Source: Clostridiales bacterium (GTDB lineage: Bacteria > Bacillota > Clostridia > Lachnospirales > Lachnospiraceae). Taken from it: DNA of 33,670 nucleotides. Where the stretch lies: positions 1 to 33,670 of the forward strand of contig JAAYNM010000027.1 of the NCBI GenBank assembly GCA_012520815.1, read 5' to 3'. Both the position numbers and the translations under genes were made by a program. Positions within the stretch are counted from its first letter, which is position 1; each line of letters begins with the position of its first letter. Below are positions 1 through 7,697 of the stretch, in pieces. Under the pieces are notes generated by a model. The model did not search any database. It saw only the letters and a program-made list of their open reading frames with translations, and was not told the DNA's origin.

Positions 1-211
1 CAACGGGGCTTATTAAAGTGCCACTACTCCAGTCACTGTCACTCTGAATAATTCAAAAATTCGATAGATTGGTACTTTGGAAGGATATATTCATTTTTTA
101 ATTACATTTTGCGGAAACTCAAGAAAAGAGTTCTTAGGGAATTAAAAAGAATCCACAAAATTGTGACTTCTAATCTATTGCCTATAGTAACATATACTTG
201 CACAAATGCAA
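1..211. other. gene-poor window edge
   Basis: No gene can be supported here. The minus strand has a short open stretch from a GTG near 203 to a TAA at 104-102, hydrophobic in part, but it has no Shine-Dalgarno sequence or recognisable motif. Because it lies just past the ABC ATPase relic, it could be decayed remains of the transporter's next gene. That is a guess from position only. Confidence 0.4.
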
Positions 212-283
212 TTAGCTAACTACACCAAATACAATGATAATAGCTACAACTACTGCACACATAAGGATTGTAAGCTTTGCCAT
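212..283 (-). CDS. possible 23-residue single-helix membrane peptide
   Basis: A short frame of 23 codons runs from ATG at 283-281 to TAA at 214-212. The product starts MAKLTILMC and continues as an unbroken run of Val, Ala and Ile, so it would be one transmembrane helix. Its start sits three bases after the stop codon of the ABC ATPase relic, the spacing expected of translationally coupled operon genes. No Shine-Dalgarno sequence precedes it. It may be the first helix of a decayed permease rather than a real peptide. I do not recognise a family. Confidence 0.25.
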   Translation of the reverse strand: MAKLTILMCAVVVAIIIVFGVVS

Positions 284-286
284 TCA

Positions 287-625
287 TTATTTTTTTTCGA
301 CGATTTTTCCATCTTCCATATAAAATACTTCATCCGCCAATAAATTGATATCCTCTTTACTGTGACTAGCAAGTAATATCAACGCCCCGCGCTTTTTTTC
401 TTCCTGAATAATCTGTCTTACCAAATCAACACCTTTTTCATCAAGTGCATTTGTAGGCTCATCCAACATAATAATGTCAGGCTGCTCCATTATAGCTTGA
501 GCAATGATAATTCTCTGCTTCATACCAAGTGAATACTTTTTAAAAGTTCTCTTATCATCTGGATCCAATCCAACTCTCTCAATAGCCATACGAATGCCTT
601 CCTTAGATACCTTTATATTTTTTAG
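287..625 (-). pseudogene. 5'-truncated ABC transporter ATPase relic
   Basis: The C-terminal half of an ABC transporter ATP-binding protein is clear: signature motif SLGMKQR, Walker B with catalytic Glu (IIMLDEPTNALD), the switch His in LLASHSKED, and the usual tail ADEVFYMEDGKIVEKK. The first half, with Walker A and the Q-loop, is absent. Similarity starts around position 622, directly against the T-tract of the oadA terminator. The only upstream ATG (655-653) lies inside that terminator hairpin. The motif style resembles ATPases of lantibiotic- or bacitracin-type export systems. Without Walker A it cannot bind ATP normally, so I read it as a relic left by a deletion or rearrangement that placed the oad operon next to it. 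Confidence 0.75.
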
Positions 626-669
626 AAAAAAGCACCTCCCAACAACGTATAACATTATCAGGAAGTGCC
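625..669 (-). terminator. terminator of the mmdA-oad operon
   Basis: On the minus strand GGCACTTCC (669-661) pairs with GGAGGTGCT (639-631), with two G-T wobbles and a loop of about 21 nt. Six T follow at 630-625. It lies 22 nt after the oadA stop codon. Confidence 0.65.
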
Positions 670-690
670 ATATATTTTTTGATTTAACTC

Positions 691-2097
691 TTATACCGGA
701 TATGCTCCATTAGCTGTATCAGCCTTTGTCATATCCACTTTTTCTTTTTGTGCTTTTCTATATTTGAAGAAATCAACAGCTACTTGTGGGAATAAAGCAT
801 ATGTTAATACATCCTCATCTTGCTCTTTCCACTCTGCCATCTCAGCTTCGATTTTTGATAATTCATTTTCAAGTAAATCAGCTGGTCTACATGTAATAGG
901 CTCCTTGTCGCCAATAACTTTCTTCTGAACATCTTTATTAAATGGCTTAACTGTCTGACCATATTCACCACTAAGAACTGCCTTACATTCCTTAGTTGGA
1001 GTCTTGTATCTTTCACCTGCAATTACATTAAGAACTGCCTGTGTACCAACTATCTGTGAAGAAGGTGTTACAAGAGGTGGTTCACCAAGGTCTTTTCTAA
1101 CTTCTGGGATTTCTTTAAGTACATCATAATACTTGTCCTCAGCATTCATATCTTTAAGCTGTGAAATCATATTAGAAAGCATACCGCCTGGTACTTGGTA
1201 AAGAAGAGTCTTGATATTAACACCCATAACTTTTGGATTAAGTAATCCTGATTCTAACGCTTCATCTCTCATCGGTCTGAAGTAATCAGCGATTTCTGAA
1301 AGTAAGTTCTGATCAAATCCTGTATCATAAGGAGTTCCCTTAAATGTTTCAACCATAACTTCTGTAGCTGGCTGACTTGTTCCCATAGCAAATGGTGACA
1401 TTGCGGTATCAATAACATCAACACCCGCTTCTACTGCCTTAAGATATGTCATTGAAGCTACACCTGAAGTATAATGTGTATGGAGTTGAATTGGAATATT
1501 AACTGTATCTTTTAATGCCCCAATAAGTTCTGTTGATTCATATGGAACTAAAAGTCCTGCCATATCTTTGATACAGATCGAATGAGCACCCATATCTTCA
1601 ATCTTCTTAGCGATATCTTTCCAATATTCAAGTGTATATGCATCACCAAGTGTATAAGCAAGTGCTACCTGAGCATGTCCTTTTTCTTTTATTGCTGCTT
1701 TAACTGCGCAATCAAGATTTCTAATGTCATTTAAGCAGTCAAAAATACGAATGATATCGATTCCATTTGCAATTGACTTTTGTACAAAATATTCAACCAC
1801 ATCATCTGCATAATGACGATATCCTAAAATATTTTGTCCTCTAAAGAGCATTTGTAATTTTGTATTTTTAAATCCTGCACGAAGCTTTCTAAGTCTCTCC
1901 CATGGATCTTCCTTTAGGAATCTAAGAGAAGCATCAAATGTAGCTCCACCCCAACATTCAACTGAGTGATATCCAACTTTATCCATCTTATCGATGATTG
2001 GGGACATCTCATCTGTTGTCATTCTAGTAGCTATAAGTGACTGATGTGCATCACGTAATATTGTTTCGGTTATTTTAATCGGTTTCTTTTCTGCCAT
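691..2097 (-). CDS. oadA: oxaloacetate decarboxylase alpha / pyruvate carboxylase subunit B type carboxyltransferase
   Basis: This is the cytoplasmic carboxyltransferase that moves CO2 between oxaloacetate (or pyruvate) and carrier-bound biotin. The 468-residue protein is a DRE-TIM-like barrel. Visible motifs are TILRDAHQSL near residues 12-21 (metal-binding Asp16), IRIFDCLND near 116-124, the active-site Lys177 in IKDMAG, and the metal-binding HTH at 206-208. It ends with the conserved carboxylase domain but has no C-terminal biotinyl segment, unlike the roughly 600-residue Klebsiella-type OadA; here biotin is on a separate protein. The start has a ribosome binding site (AGGTGG) about 10 nt upstream. 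It is the last gene of the operon, 33 nt after oadB. The direction in vivo (oxaloacetate decarboxylation, or transcarboxylation with MmdA) cannot be told from sequence. Confidence 0.9.
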   Translation of the reverse strand: MAEKKPIKITETILRDAHQSLIATRMTTDEMSPIIDKMDKVGYHSVECWGGATFDASLRFLKEDPWERLRKLRAGFKNTKLQMLFRGQNILGYRHYADDVVEYFVQKSIANGIDIIRIFDCLNDIRNLDCAVKAAIKEKGHAQVALAYTLGDAYTLEYWKDIAKKIEDMGAHSICIKDMAGLLVPYESTELIGALKDTVNIPIQLHTHYTSGVASMTYLKAVEAGVDVIDTAMSPFAMGTSQPATEVMVETFKGTPYDTGFDQNLLSEIADYFRPMRDEALESGLLNPKVMGVNIKTLLYQVPGGMLSNMISQLKDMNAEDKYYDVLKEIPEVRKDLGEPPLVTPSSQIVGTQAVLNVIAGERYKTPTKECKAVLSGEYGQTVKPFNKDVQKKVIGDKEPITCRPADLLENELSKIEAEMAEWKEQDEDVLTYALFPQVAVDFFKYRKAQKEKVDMTKADTANGAYPV

Positions 2098-2130
2098 AAT
2101 ATATTACCACCTGTATCCTTTCATTTTATT

Positions 2131-3276
2131 TTATAGGAATATAGCCATAAATGTACCTGCTGCAACCGCTGTACCAATAACACCTGCTACGTTTGGTCCC
2201 ATAGCATGCATCAAAAGGAAGTTTGAAGGATCTGCTTCTGAACCAACCTTTTGTGATACTCTAGCAGCCATAGGAACAGCTGATACACCTGCCGAACCTA
2301 TAAGTGGGTTAATTTTTCCACCTGTAAGTTTACACATTACTTTACCGATAACAACACCTGCCGCTGTACCAAAAGCAAATGCCGCAAGTCCTAAAGCAAC
2401 AATCTTTAAAGTATCAAGATTTAAGAAAGCCTCTGCACTTGTAGAAGCACCTACTGATGTACCAAGTAAAATAACTACGATATACATAAGTGCATTTGAT
2501 GCTGTCTCTGTAAGCTGTTTAACAACGCCACTTTCTCTAAATAAATTACCTAACATAAGCATACCTACAAGTGGTGCTGTTGAAGGTAATAATAAACAAA
2601 CAACAATTGTAACTACTATAGGGAAAAGAATCTTCTCTAACTTTGTTACAGGACGGAGCTGTTCCATCTTAATTTCTCTTTCCTTCTTAGTTGTAAGAAG
2701 TTTCATAATAGGTGGTTGAATGATTGGTACCAACGACATATATGAATAAGCGGCTACAGCAATAGGTCCCATAAGTTTCGATTGACCAAGTTTTCCTGCT
2801 AGGAAAATTGATGTAGGGCCATCTGCACCACCAATAATAGAAATTGCTGCAGCTGCCTTATCATTAAAGCCCATAAAAATTGCTAAAAAGTACGCCACAT
2901 AAATTCCAAACTGTGCTGCTGCACCCAGTAAAAAACTCTTTGGATTGGCAATAAGCGGACCAAAGTCTGTCAACGCACCTACCCCAAGAAAGATAAGTGA
3001 AGGTAAAATACTCCATTCATCTAAAACATAGAAATAATGTAACAAACCACCAACACCATTAGCTGTATCCTCTGGTAATGCCATAATATCTGGATAGATA
3101 TTAACAAGCAACATACCAAATGCGATAGGAACGAGTAAAAGTGGTTCATATTCTTTCTTTATAGCAAGAAATAGGAAAACACATGCAACTATAATCATTA
3201 AATAGTTGCCCCAAGTCAAACCAAAAAAGGCTGACTGATGCACAAGATTTCCTAATGTATCTAAAATGTAATCCAT
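2131..3276 (-). CDS. oadB: Na+-pumping decarboxylase beta subunit
   Basis: This is the integral membrane subunit that decarboxylates carboxybiotin and uses the energy to export Na+. The 381 residues are largely hydrophobic with about ten helices. Family hallmarks are visible: GALTDFGPL, the re-entrant motif GGADGPTSIF in the middle (near residue 150), and the closing block GSAGVSAVPMAARVSQ followed by HAMGPNVAGVIG. The conserved Asp of GGADGPT is a known Na+/H+ site in this family. A strong ribosome binding site (AGGAGG, 7 nt from ATG) fixes the start. It sits between the biotin carrier gene and oadA. The length matches OadB, MmdB and GcdB, which cannot be told apart by sequence alone. Confidence 0.93.
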   Translation of the reverse strand: MDYILDTLGNLVHQSAFFGLTWGNYLMIIVACVFLFLAIKKEYEPLLLVPIAFGMLLVNIYPDIMALPEDTANGVGGLLHYFYVLDEWSILPSLIFLGVGALTDFGPLIANPKSFLLGAAAQFGIYVAYFLAIFMGFNDKAAAAISIIGGADGPTSIFLAGKLGQSKLMGPIAVAAYSYMSLVPIIQPPIMKLLTTKKEREIKMEQLRPVTKLEKILFPIVVTIVVCLLLPSTAPLVGMLMLGNLFRESGVVKQLTETASNALMYIVVILLGTSVGASTSAEAFLNLDTLKIVALGLAAFAFGTAAGVVIGKVMCKLTGGKINPLIGSAGVSAVPMAARVSQKVGSEADPSNFLLMHAMGPNVAGVIGTAVAAGTFMAIFL

Positions 3277-3316
3277 CTTTTAACCTCCTGAAAGTATTAT
3301 TGTAAAATAACGTTAA

Positions 3317-3682
3317 TTAATTTAAAGAAGCTAATACAGCTCCAGCTTCTACTGAAGTTCCTTCATTAACGTTGATTCCAGCAATAGTACCATCTTGAGG
3401 TGCTACGACTTCATTTTCCATCTTCATGGCTTCAAGAATCAAAATTACATCACCCTTTTTAACAGCTGCGCCTGCAGAAACTTTCACTGAAAGAATCTTA
3501 CCAGGCATTGGTGCATTAATCTTAACTGCGCCCTCACTACCTGTTGCCTTTGGTGCTTCTACTGCTGGAGCTGTCTTTACTGCCATAGGTGCTGCAACTG
3601 GTGTAGTAACCACACCTGTTCCTGTTTCTTCAACTGCTACATCATATACATTTCCATTAACCGTAATTTTATAAGTTTTCAT
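3317..3682 (-). CDS. biotin carboxyl carrier protein of the decarboxylase complex
   Basis: This small carrier shuttles carboxylated biotin from the carboxyltransferases to OadB. I chose ATG 3682-3680 because GGAGG lies 7 nt upstream, giving 121 residues. A longer frame reaching into oadG has no such signal. The N-terminus (MKTYKITVNG) is the usual strand, followed by a Pro/Ala/Val linker around residues 25-50 and a biotinyl-lipoyl domain from about 52. The biotinylation motif EAMKM is at 84-88 with the acceptor Lys87. It resembles the 1.3S subunit of transcarboxylase and the gamma/delta carriers (GcdC, MmdC) of Na+ pumps. Its gene is 13 nt downstream of oadG and about 40 nt upstream of oadB. 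Confidence 0.93.
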   Translation of the reverse strand: MKTYKITVNGNVYDVAVEETGTGVVTTPVAAPMAVKTAPAVEAPKATGSEGAVKINAPMPGKILSVKVSAGAAVKKGDVILILEAMKMENEVVAPQDGTIAGINVNEGTSVEAGAVLASLN

Positions 3683-3695
3683 TAATATGCCTCCA

Positions 3696-4433
3696 TTATC
3701 TATTTCTTCTAGCTTTTCTAATTGATCTAACAACAAAGCTATCTGACGATGTATTGCTTGCTGCTGCAACTGCAGCTGTTATAACTGCTACGAGTTCAAG
3801 ATCATCTACTAGTTCTTCTTTTTCGGTAATCTGTGCAATTGCATTGTCTACCGCGCTATCATTTATCTTTCCTTTATTCTCCATCTTCGCCTGAATCTTA
3901 GGAATGAATTTAAACAAGGAAATAATTGCTAGGATAAACAAAAGTATTACAATAACTGTAAACATTCCAACAAGAGTATTACGAGCAGCATTTGCCATTC
4001 TTGTACCCATTGATGCATTACTTTCTTCATTTTCAAACGAAATACTAGTAATAGCTGGTGAACCACCAATTTCACTATAGACAATCGTTACATTTAAGTT
4101 TGTATTAGCACACAAGGCAGTAAATGTACATTTTACCTGATTATCTTCACGTGTAATTTTTTCATCTTTATACTTTCCAGAAAATTCTCCAAGTACATCT
4201 TCCTCAGTGTATGGTAAAAAATTCTCATAAGCTTTTTTTATCATACCAATTTGGTTGTCGATAAAATATTCACATTCTACTGTATTAATACCAATAAAGC
4301 TACCTTCGAACACTTGCTTTGCATTACTGATATATTCATTATCACTAACATCTGATAGGCCAGCAAATGTAACTGTCGAAACTGAAAGAATAGTAATGAT
4401 CAGAACTGCTAAAAATTTATTAAGCTTCTTCAA
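3696..4433 (-). CDS. oadG: OadG-like decarboxylase subunit with an added exported N-terminal domain
   Basis: The C-terminal 90 residues are a typical OadG/MmdD: one transmembrane helix (about 154-175), a charged stretch, then the family tail LELVAVITAAVAAAS...SFVVRSIRKARR. Ordinary OadG proteins have only about 85-120 residues. Here a signal-peptide-like segment (residues 1-24) and an extra domain of about 120 residues precede the helix, so that domain should face outside. It contains three Cys and resembles no catalytic family I can name; a DUF3887-like fold is possible but unproven. The start is set to TTG at 4433 because AGAGG lies 8 nt upstream; a GTG at 4442 overlaps that signal. It lies a few bases after mmdA. 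Confidence 0.82.
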   Translation of the reverse strand: MKKLNKFLAVLIITILSVSTVTFAGLSDVSDNEYISNAKQVFEGSFIGINTVECEYFIDNQIGMIKKAYENFLPYTEEDVLGEFSGKYKDEKITREDNQVKCTFTALCANTNLNVTIVYSEIGGSPAITSISFENEESNASMGTRMANAARNTLVGMFTVIVILLFILAIISLFKFIPKIQAKMENKGKINDSAVDNAIAQITEKEELVDDLELVAVITAAVAAASNTSSDSFVVRSIRKARRNR

Positions 4434-4447
4434 TCTAGTCACCTCTT

Positions 4448-5902
4448 TTAAACCGTGCCATGTTTTTTAGCTGGACGATCCTCTCTCTTTGTATAAAGCA
4501 TCTCGAAAGCACCGATAACATATTTTCTTGTATCACATGCCTCAATAATAGTATCAACATAGCCTCTCTTAGCTGCTGAGCCTGCTGTTGTCTGTGTTGC
4601 CTTATATTCTTCTGCCTTTTCATTGATAAATGAAACTGAATCCTCAGCTTTTGCAATATCATCAGCGTAAATAATTCTAACTGCCTGTTTTGGACTCATG
4701 GTACCAATCTTTGAATCTGGCCAAGCAAATACCATATCAGCACCTACCGACTTAGAATTCATTGCTACGTATGCGCTACCAAAAGCATGACCTATAACAA
4801 CATTCACCTTAGGAACTGTAGCATTAGCAAATGCATATGTTAACTTTGCTACTGCCTTTGAAATAGTTTTCTCTTCTTCCACTGTAGCTGCAAAGCCCTT
4901 TGTATTTGTAAGAGAAAGTACTGGTATATTAAATGCATCACAGAATGTTATAAACTCTGCAGCCTTGTTAGCACCAGCTGTTGTAAGCACTGCCCCGAAT
5001 TCACCTGTTACGTTAGAATTCTCGTCATATACTTTTGTTCTGTTTGCTACTGCGCCAACAACTACTCCGTTAAGTTTTATAAAAGCTGTAACCATCTCTT
5101 TTGCATATGAAGGTTTAACTTCTATCATAAATCCACTATCTGTGATTTGTGATAAAGCGATTGCAGTATCTTCTGCACAATTTGCAAGATCAGCACACAC
5201 TCTATTAAGATCATCTACACACTCTGTTTCAGGTGCATCTTCATCATTGTTTGATGGAAGAACTGTTAAGAGCTGTCTCATACTTGCTAAAACATCTGCT
5301 TCACTTCCTGTAAAGTCTACAAGTCCAGTTACTTCACTGTGATATGTAGCTGAAGCTGTATCACATTTTGTTTCGATATTACCATCAAGGGCATTTGGTG
5401 AACTAACAAATAATTTGCCATTCTCAGCCATAAATGTAAAATCTGTAAGAGTAGGAACGATTCCGAGACCGCCACCACACATACCAAATATACCTGTAAT
5501 CTGTGGAACAACACCTGAAGCCATTACTTGCTTGCTGTACACTTCGCCAAAAGCATTAAGTGCATCTGTTGCTTCCTGTAAACGAAGACCTGCACAATCA
5601 ATAAGTCCAACCACTGGTGCACCCATCTTCATTGCAAGGTCATAAACCTTAGAGATTTTCTTAGCATGCATTTCACCAATTGTACCGCCCATTACACTGG
5701 CATCTTGGCTGTAAATGTAAACTAAATTGCCATCAATAACACCGTAACCAGTCACTACTCCATCAGCAGGTGTTTCTTTTGCCTGTATATTGAAGTCTGT
5801 GTTTCTGGCACTTACTAAGCCGCCGATCTCGACAAAGCTGTTGTCATCAACTAATGCATTTATCCTTGACATAGCTGAATTTTCTGCCGAATTACTCATC
5901 AT
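4448..5902 (-). CDS. mmdA: acyl-CoA carboxyltransferase (methylmalonyl-CoA decarboxylase alpha / PCC beta type)
   Basis: This crotonase-fold biotin-dependent carboxyltransferase is of the 12S, PccB and MmdA type. It moves a carboxyl group between an acyl-CoA (methylmalonyl- or malonyl-CoA) and biotin. Visible motifs are MGGTIGEMHAKKI and the oxyanion block GMCGGGLG in the N half, and FAWPDSKIGTMSPKQAVRIIYAD in the C half. The start is ATG 5902 (or 5899), behind GGAGG. Both give about 484 residues, slightly short for the family (about 510), because the region before the first glycine-rich block is compact. A start further upstream (5956) has no ribosome binding site. First gene of the five-gene operon, with a consensus promoter at 6093-6121. 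The acyl-CoA substrate cannot be assigned from sequence. Confidence 0.85.
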   Translation of the reverse strand: MMSNSAENSAMSRINALVDDNSFVEIGGLVSARNTDFNIQAKETPADGVVTGYGVIDGNLVYIYSQDASVMGGTIGEMHAKKISKVYDLAMKMGAPVVGLIDCAGLRLQEATDALNAFGEVYSKQVMASGVVPQITGIFGMCGGGLGIVPTLTDFTFMAENGKLFVSSPNALDGNIETKCDTASATYHSEVTGLVDFTGSEADVLASMRQLLTVLPSNNDEDAPETECVDDLNRVCADLANCAEDTAIALSQITDSGFMIEVKPSYAKEMVTAFIKLNGVVVGAVANRTKVYDENSNVTGEFGAVLTTAGANKAAEFITFCDAFNIPVLSLTNTKGFAATVEEEKTISKAVAKLTYAFANATVPKVNVVIGHAFGSAYVAMNSKSVGADMVFAWPDSKIGTMSPKQAVRIIYADDIAKAEDSVSFINEKAEEYKATQTTAGSAAKRGYVDTIIEACDTRKYVIGAFEMLYTKREDRPAKKHGTV

Positions 5903-6014
5903 CGAGCCCTCCATTTTCTGTGTATTATGCAAATATTTAATGAAATAATAAATCAATTCTTTGCCGATTATAAGTTTATATCAATTTCATTGAAATGGCA
6001 AGTATAATTTGCAT

Positions 6015-6042
6015 TAATAAGTCCATATCGTTAGACTTATTA
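6015..6042. promoter_or_regulatory. 9-bp inverted repeat in the mmdA leader
   Basis: TAATAAGTC (6015-6023) and GACTTATTA (6034-6042) are perfect inverted copies separated by 10 nt. They lie about 45-70 nt after the predicted mmdA transcription start and about 115 nt before the start codon. No T-run follows on the minus strand, so it is not a terminator. It could be an operator or an RNA hairpin. A smaller palindrome (ATTTCATTGAAAT) lies further downstream in the same leader. Confidence 0.5.
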
Positions 6043-6092
6043 CTTTATTCAAACACCATTCATAAGTGTATGTTTCTACATCTTGTGTAGCG

Positions 6093-6121
6093 ATTATATT
6101 GTCAACAATAAAGGCTGTCTA
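6093..6121 (-). promoter_or_regulatory. sigma-A type promoter of the mmdA-oad operon
   Basis: On the minus strand TAGACA (6121-6116), a 17-nt spacer and a perfect TATAAT (6098-6093). The predicted start near 6086 gives a leader of about 185 nt. The leader holds several short inverted repeats and no other gene. Confidence 0.65.
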
Positions 6122-6192
6122 TGCTGTTATCGCCTAGCACAACCATTTCCTGATTGTTTAATTTGTTTTCACATAAAAGTATGGCAAATAAA

Positions 6193-6232
6193 ATAAAAAA
6201 GCCAACAATTTACGTAATGTAATAATTGGCTT
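6193..6232 (-). terminator. terminator of scpAB
   Basis: On the minus strand AAGCCAA (6232-6226) pairs with TTGGCTT (6205-6199), and a T-run follows to about 6193. It lies about 70 nt after scpB. The stretch 5903-6301 holds this terminator plus the mmdA promoter and leader; I see no gene in it. Confidence 0.75.
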
Positions 6233-6301
6233 CTTTACCTTAAAATATTTTCTTTTCATATATAAAACCCTTTTTTTGTATTATATGAACGTATTTATTT
6301 T

Positions 6302-6871
6302 TTATACATCAAGTTTCAACTGAACCTCTTCCTCTGCTTCACTTTTAAAATCCTCATACTTATCATTTGATATTTCTGGTAGGTCCTCTAGTGATTGAAC
6401 ACCGAATTTTCTTAGAAAATCTTCTGTAGTTCCAAAAAGAAGCGGTCTCCCCGGAGCATCAAGTCTTCCAACTTCAGTAATAAGGTTATATTCTATGAGT
6501 TTGTTTACTGCGTGATCACATTTCACACCACGTATGCCCTCTATCTCTGCCCTTGTAACTGGCTGTTTATACGCCACAATAGACAATGTTTCCAACATAA
6601 CTTCCGTTAATACTTGTCTCTTTGGCTGACTTGCCACTTTAATAAGATAGTCGTACATCTCTGGTTTAGTACACATCTGGAATGCATTATCTAATTCTAT
6701 TATTTTAATGCCTCTATCCTCTGTCTGATACTTATCCATAAGATTGTATATAATCTTTCTAGTAGTGTCTTCATCATGTTGGATAGCTTTTGCAATTTTC
6801 TCTATTTCAACAGATTCGCCCATTGTAAATAAAATAGCTTCAATAGCTGCCTCTAGCTTTGTTATTTCCAT
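6302..6871 (-). CDS. scpB: segregation and condensation protein B
   Basis: ScpB is the winged-helix (kite) subunit that binds the ScpA kleisin in the Smc-ScpAB condensin acting on replicated origins. The protein starts MEITKLEAAIEAILFTMGES and carries the typical central block KRQVLTEVMLETLSIVAYKQPVTR followed by IEGIRGV and GRPLLFGTT, then an acidic tail. I chose ATG 6871 (189 residues) because GGAG lies 7 nt upstream; the ATG at 6877 would be one base from that signal. It follows scpA after a 15-nt gap, so the two are certainly co-transcribed. Confidence 0.93.
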   Translation of the reverse strand: MEITKLEAAIEAILFTMGESVEIEKIAKAIQHDEDTTRKIIYNLMDKYQTEDRGIKIIELDNAFQMCTKPEMYDYLIKVASQPKRQVLTEVMLETLSIVAYKQPVTRAEIEGIRGVKCDHAVNKLIEYNLITEVGRLDAPGRPLLFGTTEDFLRKFGVQSLEDLPEISNDKYEDFKSEAEEEVQLKLDV

Positions 6872-6886
6872 CTTCATTCTCCATTA

Positions 6887-7627
6887 TCACACGGTTGTAA
6901 TCAATATATCATCAAAAGTTTTTTCTTGGGCTATATTGATTGTCCCGGTCTTCATAAGTTCTAATACTGCTAAAAATGATACAATAATATGCATCTTTGT
7001 ATGCTGTGACTCCAAGAGCTTTCTAAAGCTAAATTTTTTATGCATCTTAGCATAATCTTTTATGTACTCTATTTTGTCAGGCAACGAAACTTCTTCTTTC
7101 TCTATCTTCCCAAAATGACTTCTGATAGGGTCTACCTTGTCTTCCTGCTTCTTGATAACCATTTGGAATATATCATTCAGCTTTGATAATGTCACATCTG
7201 ATAATAACTTATCCAAATCCACAGGCGGCTCATACTGTAGTATCTCCTCTGGTAATGTAGGGATCTTATACATAGCCTTTCCAGCATCTAATTCCCTATC
7301 TTTTAATTCTAGGGACATAAATTTATACATCTTGTACTCTAAAAGTTTTTGTACCAATTCATCTCTAGGATCTTCCTCTTCACCATTTTCATTAACTTCT
7401 TTCGGCAATAGCATCCTAGACTTTATATCGATAAGTGTTGCAGCCATAACTAAAAATTCGCTGACAATATTTAAATCTTCCCTATCCATAGATTTAACAT
7501 ATTCTAAGTATTGAGCTGTTATCTCTACAATAGGTATATCATATATATTTACTTTGTTTTTATCTATCAGATGAAGTAATAGGTCTAATGGACCTTCAAA
7601 CACCTGTAATTTAACTAAAATTCCCAT
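6887..7627 (-). CDS. scpA: segregation and condensation protein A
   Basis: ScpA is the kleisin subunit bridging Smc heads in bacterial condensin. The N-terminal block LQVFEGPLDLLLHLIDKNKVNIYDIPIVEITAQYLEYV is diagnostic (given here in part only as a family hallmark: FEGPLDLLLHLI and VNIYDIPI). A charged middle region follows, then a C-terminal winged helix near residues 175-245 containing FLAVLELMK. The start is ATG 7627, with GGAG 6 nt upstream, giving 246 residues; a TTG at 7639 overlaps that signal and is unlikely. It is transcribed from the promoter at 7662-7690, ahead of scpB. Confidence 0.94.
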   Translation of the reverse strand: MGILVKLQVFEGPLDLLLHLIDKNKVNIYDIPIVEITAQYLEYVKSMDREDLNIVSEFLVMAATLIDIKSRMLLPKEVNENGEEEDPRDELVQKLLEYKMYKFMSLELKDRELDAGKAMYKIPTLPEEILQYEPPVDLDKLLSDVTLSKLNDIFQMVIKKQEDKVDPIRSHFGKIEKEEVSLPDKIEYIKDYAKMHKKFSFRKLLESQHTKMHIIVSFLAVLELMKTGTINIAQEKTFDDILITTV

Positions 7628-7661
7628 TTTTTTCTCCAAGCATATTTTCTACACTTTTGCT

Positions 7662-7690
7662 ATTTTACAAGACTTGGAAGGTAAATGCAA
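7662..7690 (-). promoter_or_regulatory. promoter of scpAB
   Basis: On the minus strand TTGCAT (7690-7685), a 17-nt spacer and TAAAAT (7667-7662). It lies in the 70-nt gap after the metallophosphoesterase gene. No terminator separates the two genes, so some read-through is possible. Confidence 0.6.
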
Positions 7691-7697
7691 ATATTTT

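Noticed and set aside
109-123. 14-nt identity (TGCGGAAACTCAAG) between the left edge and the inverted copy at 33548-33562
   Set aside because: A few 14-nt matches are expected by chance in an A+T-rich window of this size, and nothing else on either side aligns, so it is not evidence for a repeat or attachment site.
3683-3769. Longer start for the biotin carrier protein overlapping oadG
   Set aside because: The extension lacks a ribosome binding site and similarity to the family, while ATG 3682 has GGAGG at ideal distance.
5903-5956. Upstream ATG for mmdA adding 18 residues
   Set aside because: No ribosome binding site there; the extension contains the GGAGG that serves the ATG at 5902/5899.
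6117-6160. Riboswitch or T-box in the mmdA upstream region
   Set aside because: I looked for known conserved cores and anti-terminators and saw none; only unlabelled inverted repeats remain.
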